Origin: Deroplatys truncata
Lineage: Eukaryota; Arthropoda; Insecta; Mantodea; Mantidae
Assembly (NCBI GenBank): GCA_030765065.1
Contig: CM060989.1
Location: 61,642,001 to 61,706,000 of the forward strand
Length of the DNA: 64,000 bases
Direction: 5' to 3'
Position numbers and translations under genes: made by a program. This document shows, piece after piece, positions 43,546 through 54,566 of this stretch (within the stretch, counting starts at the first letter, position 1; each line of letters opens with the position of its first letter). The notes below the pieces were generated by a model. The model saw nothing but the letters and a program-made list of their open reading frames with translations. It was not told where the DNA came from and made no database searches.

Positions 43546-44264
43546 ACGATGTTTGGCGGGTTGAGGCTGGGCGGTGGCTTGCGTTCTGTAAAGGTTTCTT
43601 CCCTGGCGTCGCTGCGGTACCGCTCAGTTAGGGCTCTCCTCAGCGTGGGCTGCGCTCCCGGAGATCCTGAGGTTGGTGGCTTGTGGGCAGGGACTTCGGA
43701 TGCGTTTTAGGAAAGATTAAAGAACCCGTCCATGCTTGCCCCCGTCGGCATTCGGATCTGGTCACCCTTGGCGTTTCGACCCTCATCTCTCCCTCCCAGG
43801 GGTGCTCTGCCCCGGTTCCGGGGGCCCCCTCCGTGATACGCACCTTTAGACAGTTTCAGTGGCCTAACTCTACCCAATAGGGTTCTCCCATCCGAAGGGC
43901 GCTCCCCCAAAGGAAGTTAGGTTATTTCCCTCTGCCCAATACTGGAGTGGAATACCAATAGCAGAATTGATCCTGTCCAGATAACTGGCAAACAGGACAC
44001 CCTAGCGGTGTTTTCTATAATCAAGTAAGTTTCAACTACTACTGATTTTGCACTAGGAGCGCTGGCGGCTGGTGATTGGCCCACTGCCCATAGATAGACC
44101 ACGGAAGAGAAGCAAAGCGCTATGAGCGTGAAATGGTCGACAATTGTGCACAAGGACCTTCTCTTTAAGAGATTAGATTACTTTACGTCCAAATAAACAT
44201 TACGGCTTTACTTCCCTTCGGAAGGAAGGAAGACAGGCTAAAGATTTTTATGCTTGAGAAAAAT
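43546..44264. other. GC-rich then AT-rich spacer of unknown origin
   Basis: 43,546-43,930 is strongly GC-rich (for example CCGGTTCCGGGGGCCCCCTC at 43,811) with overlapping ORFs on both strands that match nothing I know. It may be a retroelement untranslated region that followed the SINE-D insertion. Confidence 0.4.
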
Positions 44265-45448
44265 TCTAATGCGATACATTCACACGACTTTCTCTACTGC
44301 ATCGCTTTTAGTGGGTACACAAATTATTCTTTCCAAAGTTTATTTTCATTTTAATCAAGATAAACCTTTCTGGAAACAGCTGTATAATACATTTATTTAT
44401 AGATACAAAGGCAATAGCGATATTTAAGAAATGAACGCTATATACTGGCTTAAAAGTCCATGCTCTGCATGCAATCGCGATAAACAACTAAATATCGAAA
44501 GGGCTTGAAAAGAATGACAAAATATTGAACGATTCGTTAACCATTAATAACGTATATCTCGAAAATGGCTAATGCCACACGAAAAGTATTTGAAATAAAT
44601 TGTGCGTTTTAAAGAGATCTACATTTTTTGTGTAGTACGTTTTCGTCGGGGCGGCGCCGTGGCCGAGTGGTTAGACCGCTCGCCTATCACCAAGGCGGCC
44701 CGGGTTTGATCCCACGGGACCCGCATGTGGGATTTGTGGTGGACAAAGCAGCGTCCGGGCGGGTTTTCTCCGGGTTCTCCGGTTTCCCCCGCCATTCATT
44801 CCACCGACTGCTCCATCATCACCTTTCCTTTCATCCATTTCGCCATCATTTCGTTTCATCTACTTCGTTCATCCCATTCCAGGCATCGCGCCTGGATATT
44901 CTGTCTGCTCCATGAGTGTGTCTGCTCCCCGACGGGCCTCTGACCCCAGGCACCCGTCTGTAAGTCCTACATAAGATGAGGTTAAACAGAGAATGAATGA
45001 ATGAACGTTTTCGTCTATCGTTAACGTTTACTAGTTATACAATATAATGCAAAATTCCTTCCAAATGAAGTGGGCTTCACAGGCTATTCCCAGAAAATTC
45101 AAGATATACATTTTATTCGTAATGTGAATACCTTTAATATGTAATATTTCAACCAAAATTCTTACAGCCATTTTTGAGAAAATAAAGAAGTTTCGAAAAA
45201 TATTCCAAGTAAAGGGTAATTTGGGGTGGGGGATTTTCCTGAAAGTCTTCGTGTCGTATCTTTGGAAGATATTGAATCTGAAAACCAAGTTTGGTATTTA
45301 TTCTACTTTTCTGAGTTAAACTGTTCACAGACTGATGCACCCTTCTATAAATATTTTTGTAATCAGGAGACCTCAAAAGATATTCGGTATCAATTTTTTC
45401 CGTGGAATGCAATACGTTCTCTACCTCCTAGGTACGTGGTAGAGAAAC
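44265..45448 (-). repeat. R950 subfamily 2, full length, split by SINE-B
   Basis: R end at 44,265 (TTCTAATGCGATACATTCACACG), interrupted at 44,648-45,004, resuming ATCGTTAACGTTTACTAG and ending at the perfect subfamily-2 hairpin (CTACC with GGTAG around ACGTACCTAGGA). The SINE target site fixes the insertion order. Confidence 0.9.
44648..45004 (+). mobile_element. SINE-B, full length, perfect 11-bp target duplication
   Basis: GGCGCCGTGGCCGAGTGGTT head, B box GGTTTGATCCC, CCGGGTTCTCCGGTTTCCCC body and a tail of GAAT repeats. ACGTTTTCGTC occurs at 44,637-44,647 and 45,005-45,015. This is the youngest-looking SINE in the window. Confidence 0.95.
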
Positions 45449-46066
45449 AAAAAAATTCAACGCCCTCCGCCAGGTTTGAACTCGCGATTTCGGGAGGGCA
45501 AAGTATGCAAAAAAATTTCATACGTTGAAACTATATTGTTTTTCTACTAACATCACAAATTCAATAATAGTGCCGTTCTTACGGTACCAGGTAGTCGGCT
45601 TACCATCCGGGTTAAATAATCAATCATACGTATATTTCCCGTCCAGGTAATAACGGTGTTGGCGCGCTCAAATTTTCAGGCAGCGATTCTTTGTATGGCC
45701 CCAAGGTTGGCCGCTCTCATCAATCATGTATCCCTTCACCGCGCACCCTGCCAACGGCCCCGAAAGCAATTAAATTATCCAACCTAACCCCTGTCTGAAA
45801 AGAGAGCAAGGGGAAAAATTGCTCTCTCTCTCTCTCTGCTTTATTAAGACGTTCGAACTTGATTTTTTGGCATTTTTGATAAAGTTGGTAATACCTTCCC
45901 GTCTCTCAATGTATTCATAAAATTAGGGGGGGCAGATTAGATGCCACACAACGCTAAGCTGAAAACACCTAACATTTTGGCTGATAATTGTTAATTAATC
46001 ATCCCATATAAACATCCCCAAATAGAAATATGCCTATGTTTACCTTTTGTGTTCCATATCTATAAT
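45449..46066. other. Spacer with a SINE-A head scrap
   Basis: 45,462-45,500 (CGCCCTCCGCCAGGTTTGAA) is a B-box scrap of SINE-A on the minus strand. A CT microsatellite (TCTCTCTCTCTCTCTC) lies near 45,822. Nothing else was recognised. Confidence 0.5.
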
Positions 46067-46116
46067 GGAAAGTATTTAGTCCACACAAAAATTCGATGTC
46101 GAGATTCCACCGGTAG
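46067..46116 (+). repeat. R950 fragment (near L end)
   Basis: GGAAAGTATTTAGTCCACAC, AAAAATTCGATGTCGAGATT and CCACCGG match the first 60 bp of R950 after the hairpin. Confidence 0.65.
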
Positions 46117-46140
46117 TCTTTGCTCAGCCTTTCCCTCCCC

Positions 46141-46590
46141 CTCTATTTTACATCGCTTTAACTACGTGGTCATATCGCGACGGATTTGTTAGATCAACTG
46201 TGTCGGTGTGTAGCAGACAGTCTTCTAGGTTTCATCCCTGTACCATAGCATCTTACTTCGTCACACGTCCACAGAGGCAGGTGGATAGCAACTGTACCTC
46301 TGCTTCTACATGCGCTAGGCAGATGGCATTAGGGTGTCGTCCAGTCTATGTGCTTTCTTATCTGTAGATAGATGGCACAGCATTCAGTGTTATGCATTTT
46401 TTATTTTTTACTATTGTTTTAGTCTCAAGGTGGGACTTTCGGTCGTGGTATTAAATATGAATACGGTATTTACATTGGCAGTGAGGGAAACCACGAAAAA
46501 AATCATTCATATTTGTCCGTGTACGAGATTTGAACCCAGAATCTCCGGAAGATAGGCCACAGACGCTACCGCCTGAGCCATCCCGCTCGG
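46141..46590 (-). mobile_element. SINE-C with a single 105-bp unit
   Basis: Same order as 39.3 kb: head at 46,530-46,590 (CCGAGCGGGATGGCTCAGGC), the GTATTTAATACCACGACC line, one body unit and the tail GTTAAAGCGATGTAAAATAG at the left. It shows the unexpanded state of the array. Confidence 0.85.
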
Positions 46591-46872
46591 TCAGTTAGTG
46601 TTGTTTATTAAATAATTAATTTCCTTTGTTGTATTCATTTTCTTTGAATTGTTAAATAAGAATATACACTTATTCAACATTCTGCTCTTAGTGTATCCTC
46701 CACAGCGATGAAAATGATGTGTTATATGTCCAACAGATGTCACTCTATGCCATACGCTTGCTCTAACGTAATGCTGGCAACATATGAATAACTAATGCCG
46801 CCAAAGCCGGTAAGATACTCAGCCTCAAAGCGTAGCCTAGGGATGTTTTAGAAGGAGAGGAGTGTAGCAGTT

Positions 46873-47260
46873 GCGTTCCTAAGCTTGCGTTTCTAGTTCA
46901 CGAGAGTTTTGGTTAGGTTTAGTTTCTTTTATATATATATATATATATTTATATAAGCTTAGGTTTCTGATTTACTTTTATATAACCTTGTTTTGATTTG
47001 TTACCAGTGGTTACATCAAAGCACGTCGCTTCGCTCGCGCGCGTTCCTAAGCTTAGGTTTCTGATTCACAGGAGGTTAGGTTTAGTCTTTTTTATATATA
47101 AGCTTGTTTTAATTAGCTATCGGTGGCTACGTCAAAGCACGCGAGCGAAGCGAGAGTGCGTTCCTAAGCTTAGGTTTCTGAATTCACGGAAGGTTAGCCT
47201 TAGGTTAGGTTTTTTTATGTAGGCTTGCGTAAACTATCTACCACTGTTACAGTAAAGGAA
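46873..47260. repeat. Three-unit tandem repeat with an inverted 13-bp segment
   Basis: Units begin GCGTTCCTAAGCTT at 46,873, 47,041 and 47,158 (lengths about 168, 117 and 103 bp), the first enlarged by a TA run. CGCTTCGCTCGCG in unit 1 (47,027-47,039) is replaced at the same place in unit 2 by its exact reverse complement (47,140-47,152). Confidence 0.85.
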
Positions 47261-47814
47261 CTTCTTTATTTAATGGAAATAACATTAATATAACAAACTT
47301 TCACAAAAAGAATAAACAAATTACAATTTTGGTGGATAGTTTTTCTTACTATGAATGCGTTGCGTTTTTGTCAGCAGCAACACTAAACGAAGAAGAAGAA
47401 ATTCTAGTAACAACACATCGCATATTTAGCGGATTTCACTTTTTATTTAGGTTGGCAGTTCCCATTTTTCATGTGCTTTAGCAACAACATGGCTACGTTT
47501 GTTGCATTCATAACGCTATTTCCCTATAAAAGTAAAACACATGAAAGGGGCGGGCAGATGGGCACCAAATATTGAAGAGATCACGTCCACTTCTAAACTC
47601 ACTCCTAAGGTAATTTATTTGCTTTCCTTTTGCTTTTATAACTATTTTCAACAAGGATATACTAAGAGCAGATTTGCACACTTATTTATGTTTTAATGAA
47701 TACCTCGACGAGAACCTGAACATTTTTGTGTCTGATAGTTATAAATTACAGTACCTATTTGGTACTTTACATTGTGTATATAATAAATAAACATTAAAGA
47801 TAAAATATTTATGT
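47261..47814. other. Beat intron 2 spacer, nothing recognised
   Basis: No shared repeat or credible ORF. Confidence 0.5.
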
Positions 47815-47960
47815 AGAGTATACAGTTTTCGGGCTTGTACGTCGTGGTCCATTGGAACTTCTTCTAACTCCAATCGTTTCGTTCACAGCTGCGGTGAACA
47901 TCTTCAAGAGCGGTGCCGAGTTTTACTCCTGTAAGGTTCGGCTACGACCGATGGGCCTTA
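47815..47960 (-). mobile_element. Second copy of the hammerhead-like retroelement end
   Basis: Minus strand: TTGAAGAT (47,899-47,906 reversed), stem GTTCAC/GTGAAC (47,894-47,899 with 47,881-47,886), loop CGCAGCT, GAAACG (47,875-47,880), then GACCACGACGTACAAGCCCG. Order and spacing match 4.64-4.72 kb while the stem bases differ. Confidence 0.55.
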
Positions 47961-48545
47961 CAAGAGTAAACTAGACCAGAAGCTGTTCATTTTACATTGA
48001 CTACGGCTGTGAAAGGTTTCGTGTTTCTAAACAAATTATTTTTGTTTCATTCAAAATTAAACAAATACTTTTCGGTTTCAATGTTTGCATTAAACATTTC
48101 GCTGAAAACACACGTAAGATGTGTCTTGGGAATTAAATGTCATTCCACTTATAAAGCAGTCAATAATTACGAGTGTTTACAAAAGTGCATTGGAGACAAA
48201 GCGCGCATTTTACTTGACGATAATGTGGGCCTGGCCCTGCCTGTGAATCGTTATTTTCTCAATCACCTACAATGGAAACTGTGTTGCTGAACGTATGTGC
48301 ATTTCGTACAAAATCCATGAATCATAGAAAAAGGCTGTTTATAGATGTTATCAGTGTCCTTATCAAATTATACTTCCTGTTTAAGAGGACAAGGTACTGT
48401 GAAATGGTCAAAAATATCATTTTTGGTTTAGGCACTAATAAAATATGTATTATTTGCAGTTCCAGAAAATATATACTTTTGGGGGGGGGTTAAGAGGTTC
48501 ATAAGACATTTAAATACCATTTAAATGCTAGTTAGCATTTCTTTA
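47961..48545. other. Spacer with unassigned ORFs
   Basis: A 97-codon ORF at 47,997 (ending GLALPVNRYFLNHLQWKLCC) and a 73-codon ORF at 48,272 overlap; neither resembles a known family. They may belong with the coding-like tail that follows. Confidence 0.4.
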
Positions 48546-48549
48546 AAGC

Positions 48550-48727
48550 TGTCATGCGGCGCCCCTTTTTAGAACATTTTTGTAGTTTCAACAACGAACG
48601 ACTATATCATGCCCAGCGAGCAGTTCAGCAATTAACAAAAGAGACCAGGACCAAGAGAAGGCAATCAGAAGAGCTGAAACAATCCAGGAATGAAAGTACA
48701 GATAATTATGACCCTGGAATGTACTGA
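48550..48727 (+). pseudogene. Coding-like C-terminal tail, possibly of a transposon protein
   Basis: One frame reads NNERLYHAQRAVQQLTKET, TRTKRRQSEELKQSRNE and NYDPGMY then stop. A charged, arginine/lysine-rich tail ending in a xYxPGMY-like motif is common in insect transposon proteins, but the match is from memory of style and not of a specific family. Confidence 0.3.
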
Positions 48728-49759
48728 AGTGTATTAGAATTTTAATGTTCAAATTTGAAATTCAGTTTTCTCAATATAACATTTTTGGATACTTATGTAC
48801 CTTTTTATCAGAAAGTATGAAAGTTAGAGAGCTGAAAATTTCTGTACATGTATACAACACATAGCTAAACTTTCTGAAGCTCAATCATAATTTTATAATG
48901 CATATTAGTGATATTAAGAAAGCAAGAACATTACAAATTTTCCACATTTTCACTTTTTTGATTTTGCAATTAACTTCTTTTTTCAATTTCTAGTGAACTG
49001 ACATACCTAACTAAATAATTGAGGTTCACAAGATAGCTGATTATAATAAGAACAAACATGTAAAAGTGTGATTCTGTATTGCAAGTAGGATCAGCGCAAA
49101 AGGTACATGAATTCACGTGTTCTAAAAGTAAATTTTATTATTTTTCTGCTGAATGAAGTAATTTTACGGACTCGACTACATAAGATATAAATTCAAACCA
49201 CCACTTGAAATATTTGTCATGATTTATAGAGTAATTCATAAAAACTTCGGGAAAATCATTGAGGGCTTTAAGAGCAGTGGTAATTTAACACATTTAAGGT
49301 GTAATTTCCATGTGTACAGAATACCTTGTCCCCTTAAAGGATGGGATCTATGCCCCTTTCATCCCGGCAATATACACTGTATACTGCTGCGGAAAAACAA
49401 TGTGCAGAAAATTATACAGTAGGAAGGCAGTACCAAAAGCATTTTGACGAAACCAGGAGTCACAGAAGATATTTTACTAAGCTCCATGCTCACCATTAAA
49501 TCCGTCATGTTATGCGCCGACTACACGTGCAGGCTTTAACACGCGTTTACCTGCACAAACCAGCTTGTATCGGGATTAAGGCGCGTGTGGACTACAAGAT
49601 GGTAGCTCGCACAAAGAAAGCTCGATCTGCACAAACTTTGCATGTTGAAATTTTTTTTCGGCAAACCCTAAAGCATGTGTTGTCTGTCAGGGTACCTGGC
49701 TCGATACATCCATGCTGCCTCTCGACCGTTTCCACCTGCTTGGCCATACACAAACACCA
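48728..49759. other. Beat intron 2 spacer, nothing recognised
   Basis: About 1 kb without a recognised repeat; the 103-residue ORFs near 49.6 kb run into the SINE and look accidental. Confidence 0.5.
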
Positions 49760-49775
49760 TCTCGGCTTGTTCCTG

Positions 49776-50031
49776 TCGTCTTCCATGATCTACGGGTACC
49801 ATGCCTGCCTCTAGTTCCCGAGATCGCGGGTTTAAATCCGGTAGAGGATGATGGAATTTTTCGGGCATTAAAATCCTTAGCATGCTTTCCTTCGGAAGGG
49901 AAGTAAAGACAGTGGTCCCTTATCGTAGATTTACGGCACGTAAAAGAACCTCAAGCCCAATATAGAATGGGACGCTAAGGAACATAGTAGTTAAAGAGTG
50001 TCCGTAAATAAAACTCGATTTAATTTAAATT
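49776..50031 (+). mobile_element. SINE-A, full length, 16-bp target duplication
   Basis: Head with B box GGGTTTAAATCC, body CTTTCCTTCGGAAGGGAAGT and GATTTACGGCACGTAAAAGA, A-rich tail. TCTCGGCTTGTTCCTG flanks it at 49,760-49,775 and 50,032-50,047. Confidence 0.93.
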
Positions 50032-50064
50032 TCTCGGCTTGTTCCTGGAATAAATACGGGACTA

Positions 50065-51297
50065 CGAGGGGCACTATTTATATTTTGAGCCTAATAATTA
50101 AAAAAAGTAACTTCTGATTGAAAACTGCTTTATTGTTTTTCAAAATATTCTCCTTTATGATCCATACACTTTTGCATCCGTTTGAATCATTTGTCAAAGC
50201 ATTTATTCCAGTCTTCTTGTGACACCTCCAAAACATGGTTTTTGAAGGCATCAACGGCTTCTTCTGCCAACGAAAATCGTTGTCCACGGAATTTATTCTT
50301 GATTTTCGGGAACAAAAAGAAGTCATTGGGTGCCAAATCAGGACTGTATGGCGGATGACCCATCAATTCGATATTTTGAGCCTTCAAATACGAGATGTAT
50401 GTGCGCTCGCATTGTCTTGATAAAGAACGATCCTACGGTTCTTGTTGGTTTTCCTTACTTCACCGAAGACTTCCGGCAAACAAATGGTTGTGTACCATTC
50501 GGCATTGACCGTCTTAGTTCCTCTAAAGGCACTGTTGCCACATGACCAGTTTTGCTGAAAAAGCAAGCGACCATTTGTTTCGAAGTGCTTCGAGTGCGAA
50601 CAACTTTTGTTGGATTTGCTTTATCTTGAAACACCCATACAGTCGACTGCTGTTTACGTTCCGGCTCATACGCATAGATCCATGATTCGTCACTGGTTAC
50701 AATCTTATATACGTATTTTGAGGCACCGCCATTGTATTTCTTGAGCATTTTTGTACACCAATCGACACGAGCATCTTTTTGAGATTGCGTCAAATTATGT
50801 GGGATCCAACGAGAGCAAACCTCTTTCACGGCTAAATAATCATGCAATATTTTATATATGCTGGTGGAACTAATGCCTAGGGTTGCCTCAATCTCACAAT
50901 ATGTCGCATGACGATCTTTCATTATTAGTTTTTGCACAGCATCAATGTTTTCTGGCACAACTGATTTTGGACGACCTTCACGAACTTCATCATTGAGCGA
51001 ACGGCGGCCACGATTAAATTCATTACACCAGCGTTTCACAGTGGCAAAGGATGGAGCTTCGTCGCTAAATGTGGAAGTTAGTTGATCGATCCACTCTTGT
51101 CTTGATAATCCATGTTAATTGCATGTTTTTGTTGACACACAATTTTCAAGTTATTGTAAACAAAACAAATGACGCTCTATTGACAAAATATCTGAAGTAG
51201 ATTATGGTCAAAAATGTCAAACTTTCCATTGTAAACGTCAGATGGCACCAACAACATTCAGGGTTGCAAAGGCTCAAAATATAAATAGTGCCCCTTG
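50065..51297 (-). mobile_element. mariner transposon, family A, copy 2 (decayed)
   Basis: The inverted repeats match copy 1 (CGAGGGGCACTATTTATATTT at left, diverged at the right), with TA duplications at 50,063-50,064 and 51,298-51,299. The minus-strand transposase keeps all three catalytic Asp: VTSDESWIYAYEP, YQDNASAHTS and LAPNDFFLFP. Relative to copy 1 it lacks about 47 bp that held the start codon and first helix, and it has frame changes near 50,510 and 50,390. The 194-codon central ORF (51,039-50,455) is the longest surviving mariner frame in the window. It lies in beat intron 2, antisense. Confidence 0.93.
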
Positions 51298-51299
51298 TA

Positions 51300-51600
51300 T
51301 TGTGCTTCTACGTTGCTTAAATCACACTATCTGCAACACACAAAACGTACACTGCAAGTTATGAGAGAATGTCATCAGTGTCATTTACTTGGAAACTATA
51401 CACAAGTTGATATGGACTTCTGTGGTCCATTTCCAGTCGGGAAACAACCCCTGAAGTTTGTCGTTGGACTTATAACTCATCTTGTATACCGTACAAGTAG
51501 GTCGCTGCCGTGTGGCCGACGCTTTAGAGTCTCCAGTTGTGAAACCTGTTTGTTCCGTGTCAGATGCAAACAAAATACACACCTGTACAGTACTATAATA
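51300..51600 (+). pseudogene. LTR-retrotransposon integrase fragment
   Basis: The frame reads LQHTKRTLQVMRECHQCHLL (end of an HHCC zinc finger) and YTQVDMDFCGPFPVGKQPLK, the start of the integrase core with its first catalytic Asp, then decays after FVVGLITHLVYRT. Only about 100 residues survive. The family-A mariner sits directly upstream and may have cut it off. Confidence 0.7.
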
Positions 51601-51890
51601 CTATAATAGCCACTGACACTAGATTTGTCTCATGTGAAGTCTACTGGATGGTACGGTAATACTGAACACTTGTCTTGTTCAGTACAGTACGCACACGTAA
51701 TAGTTAGTTTCTCACTGTGTATTAGTGTGCATTAGTTGAGACAGTACGCACACATTTGTCGTGAGTTACATTTCATTTTGACTAGCAAATGAAGATAGTT
51801 CATACAGTCAGATTTCAATTATGTTCATGCAACGTTCTTGTTATTATACTGCATCTACGGCCATGCTCCTAACCTCAACATGATTAGTTT

Positions 51891-51891
51891 A

Positions 51892-51939
<48 letters not shown>
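51891..51939. repeat. (TTA)n microsatellite
   Basis: An uninterrupted ATT/TTA run directly upstream of SINE-A. Confidence 0.95.
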
Positions 51940-51940
<1 letters not shown>

Positions 51941-51941
<1 letters not shown>

Positions 51942-52222
51942 GTCCACCGTTGTGTAGTGGTTACCATGCTAGCCTCTAGTTTCCAAGGTCGCGGGTTCAA
52001 ACCCGGTGGAGAGCGATGGATTTTTTTGGGCGTAAAAGTCCTTAGCATGGCTTCCTTCGGAAGGGAAGTAAAGCCGTGTGGATTTACGGCACGTAAAAGA
52101 ACCTCAAGCCTGGTAAAGAGGCCTCTAAGCAAAATTACCGGTCTTTCACGCCCAATATAGAACGGGACGCTAAGGACCATAGCAGGCAAAGAGCGTCTAT
52201 AAATAAAAACTCAATTCTATTC
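51941..52222 (+). mobile_element. SINE-A, full length
   Basis: The best-preserved head (GTCCACCGTTGTGTAGTGGTTA with B box GGGTTCAAACC), the CTTCCTTCGGAAGGGAAGTA body, CGGTCTTTCACGCCCAATAT and tail AATAAAAACTCAATTCTATT. It includes a 40-bp block (GGTAAAGAGGCCTCTAAGC) missing from the 49.8-kb copy. Confidence 0.92.
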
Positions 52223-52364
52223 AATTATTATAAGAAATTTGTGTTACTATCTTAAATTTTGTATTTGCAATCTGTCAACTATCGTAACCTGGAAATTGAG
52301 GCAGTATTTTTAAACTTAAATGATTCTGGTCTAATTATATAATATAAAATATAATAATAGCCCG

Positions 52365-53019
52365 CCTTAAAGCAATATGTGTGTAACAATATATAAGAAG
52401 TTACATTGCAGTCATTGTATATGTTTATATTATTGTGTATATGTATAATAATGTTATCTGAATGTATTAAGTAATTTAATAACGTTGGAGCTGTGAAAAT
52501 AGAGGCCGAAAGTTGCTAACAATGAGGTAACTTTAAGGCAATAATGAATTGGAAAGTTTAATAATTCTACTAGTAATTCTTGGAACAATAATGTACTATT
52601 TTAAAACAGTTTATAAATAGACAAGCAAAAAGTATAAAAGCTGAAAGTTAAATAAAAGGTATTCTATTGGAGTAGGATTAGCCAATTACAGACTTGAAAT
52701 AGAAAAGTTTACAAATTTAAGCGGTAAACGCCAGTCGCTAGAAGGCAACGTACCTGAGCAGTTCATTCGTTGGTACGTATTCAGTGTGAGAAGAAAATTC
52801 ATTACGGCGAGAATATTATAAAGTTTACGTGTTAAAAAGTGCAAGTAATTAATAAAAATCTCACAGCTCTCTATATCAGTGAAGTGTTATTTAATCGTGT
52901 AAAGGATTAATAAAAGGAGTGAAGTAAAAATTATAATTTGTGTAAGCCTACATTCTTTAGCCGCATCACCCCGTGATAAGAGATACATGTTTCTACAAAT
53001 TAATACTGACGCAGCCGAC

Positions 53020-53068
<49 letters not shown>

Positions 53069-53260
53069 ATATTTAAAGAAACACTAAAATACAAAGTTGA
53101 TTTCTAAACATTGGGGCGAAGGCCACCGGAAAGTGAACATCGGGGGCGAAGGCCACCGGAAACTTTGTACCATACGTGGTTGCAACTACTTCAAGTTCGG
53201 TTCCCCAATAGTTGAACTACAATACAACTACTACCTCAAATTGGCTTTCCATACGTGAAG
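52365..53260 (+). mobile_element. LTR-1 family copy with 5' leader
   Basis: 52,365-53,015 aligns with the reverse of 5,245-5,930. A TATA-like AAGTATAAAAGC lies at 52,628 and polyadenylation-like AATAAAAG at 52,910. After the CA/TA microsatellite, 53,100-53,260 holds a duplicated block (GGGGCGAAGGCCACCGGAAA twice) and GGTTCCCCAATAGTTGAAC, like a leader or primer-binding region. No coding region follows. Confidence 0.58.
53024..53067. repeat. (CA)n(TA)n microsatellite
   Basis: Compound CA then TA dinucleotide run at the LTR-1 boundary. Confidence 0.95.
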
Positions 53261-53439
53261 TAACAACCGTCTTTCACAAAATGCAGGTTCTATCTAGTCT
53301 CGTTTCAAAATAAGGGAAAGTTGAGACTTTGTTACTGCCTTATCCTTCTTCTTTAACGGATTTCCCTCCTCTTTATAGGACTTACCTTAAGGACTAACAA
53401 GCCAATGTCTTGGGCAGTAGCTTGTCGAGGAACGAGCAA

Positions 53440-53690
53440 ATTCTAGCATATACAGGATGGATGATCAGGCCAATGCCTGGTATGGCGGTGAAGAAGAAAG
53501 AAATGAAATGTAATGTAATGATGAATGATAGGAAAATTCACGGAACAAATTATCCAACCCAGCATTCGTCTAGCGATTGAGGAAAGTCATTAAAAATAGC
53601 TTCGTTCAGATTTGTCGGCCCGGTTCAAACCCGTGACCTCCCGAATACAGGTCCGAGACATTCCGCACGGTTACTGTTTTATTCACTAGC
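53440..53690 (-). mobile_element. Chimeric SINE: SINE-B-like tail, SINE-D-like head
   Basis: The left part (ACAGGATGGATGATCAGGCC, CCTGGTATGG) parallels the 3' half of SINE-B. The right part (CGGTTCAAACCCGTGACCTC, CGAATACAGG) is a B-box head like SINE-C/D. Either a chimeric family or two truncated insertions. Confidence 0.55.
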
Positions 53691-54208
53691 TGAAAGAATG
53701 TGTTTACTGCTAAAGAGAAGGAAATTTAATCACCTAAGCACACCTTCTAAATAAAATAAATTTCCATACGACATTGATTTAAAAGAAATCTTCAGATACA
53801 CTTTCACCGTGATATTTTTTTATTGCTGCGCTCGATTTCTAAGCGTTTACTCGCGCAATAAAAATAACGTAATAAATTAGTTTCAGGGCTGACTTCTATG
53901 TAATCATATATGCAGGGTGATAGAATACTCAGAATCATTATTAATAATTGGTTCTTTATTACATGTATTTAGCCTGCATGATAATAACGAGTGATATAAC
54001 AGCATATTTATAGTCATAATTCGTAGACCTAGGTTTTCTATAAAATTTATATAATTCTCTTTCAATATTCGCAAGGCAGATAAAAAGCACTATCATGCCA
54101 AAGTAACTATTTTTTCTTATAAAATATTTTACTTCACTGAAGTTGCTTATTATGCTTTAATTTATACTCTTAACATTTTTTTAGTTCCATTTTTGTATTT
54201 TGTTACAG
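53691..54208. other. Beat intron 2, acceptor-proximal segment
   Basis: No repeat recognised. It ends in a T-rich tract and the acceptor TATTTTGTTACAG (AG at 54,207-54,208). Confidence 0.55.
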
Positions 54209-54344
54209 CATCAAGATTCGGATGCCCAGCAGGTCGTGTTGAAGAGTGTGAATCTCAAATCTAGTGGCCTGTACCGCTGCGAGGTTTCAGCAGAGGCGCC
54301 TTCCTTCACCTCGGTGCATGGTGAAGGCCGTATGGAGGTTGTGT
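54209..54344 (+). CDS. beat: beaten path family protein, exon 3 (second half of Ig domain 1)
   Basis: The 136-nt exon encodes residues 89-133. It reads HQDSDAQQVVLKSVNLKSSG and then LYRCEVSAEAPSFTSVHGEG and RMEVV. YRCEVSAEAPSF with Cys112 is the conserved F-strand line of beat proteins and pairs with Cys45 of exon 2 to close the Ig fold. Splicing in is phase 0 after the acceptor TTTTGTTACAG; splicing out is phase 1 at GTAAGT (54,345). The second, less conserved Ig domain would follow, but no such exon is visible in the remaining 9.6 kb, so intron 3 extends past the window. The split of Ig domain 1 between two exons agrees with exon 2 ending in phase 0. Confidence 0.93.
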
Positions 54345-54566
54345 GTAAGTATCCTGCAATTATTTCATTCAGATATGTGGGACAATCTTAAGAGGGAGTA
54401 AACTGCTAAAACTGCTAAAACTGCTAAAAAGTGAAGTTTTTAGTCTTTTGTCCAACCTTATAAATTGGAATTTGCTTTTTAATTTGGTACGTATTATGAT
54501 GAATCCGGGGGCAGAACACTCTCCCAGACGTAAATACCACGAGTGCCTTCGAGACGCGACCAGATA

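Noticed and set aside
51891-52222. (TTA)n next to SINE-A considered as the SINE tail
   Set aside because: The run precedes the tRNA head; the SINE tail is at the opposite end (AATAAAAACTCAATTC), so it is a target-side microsatellite.
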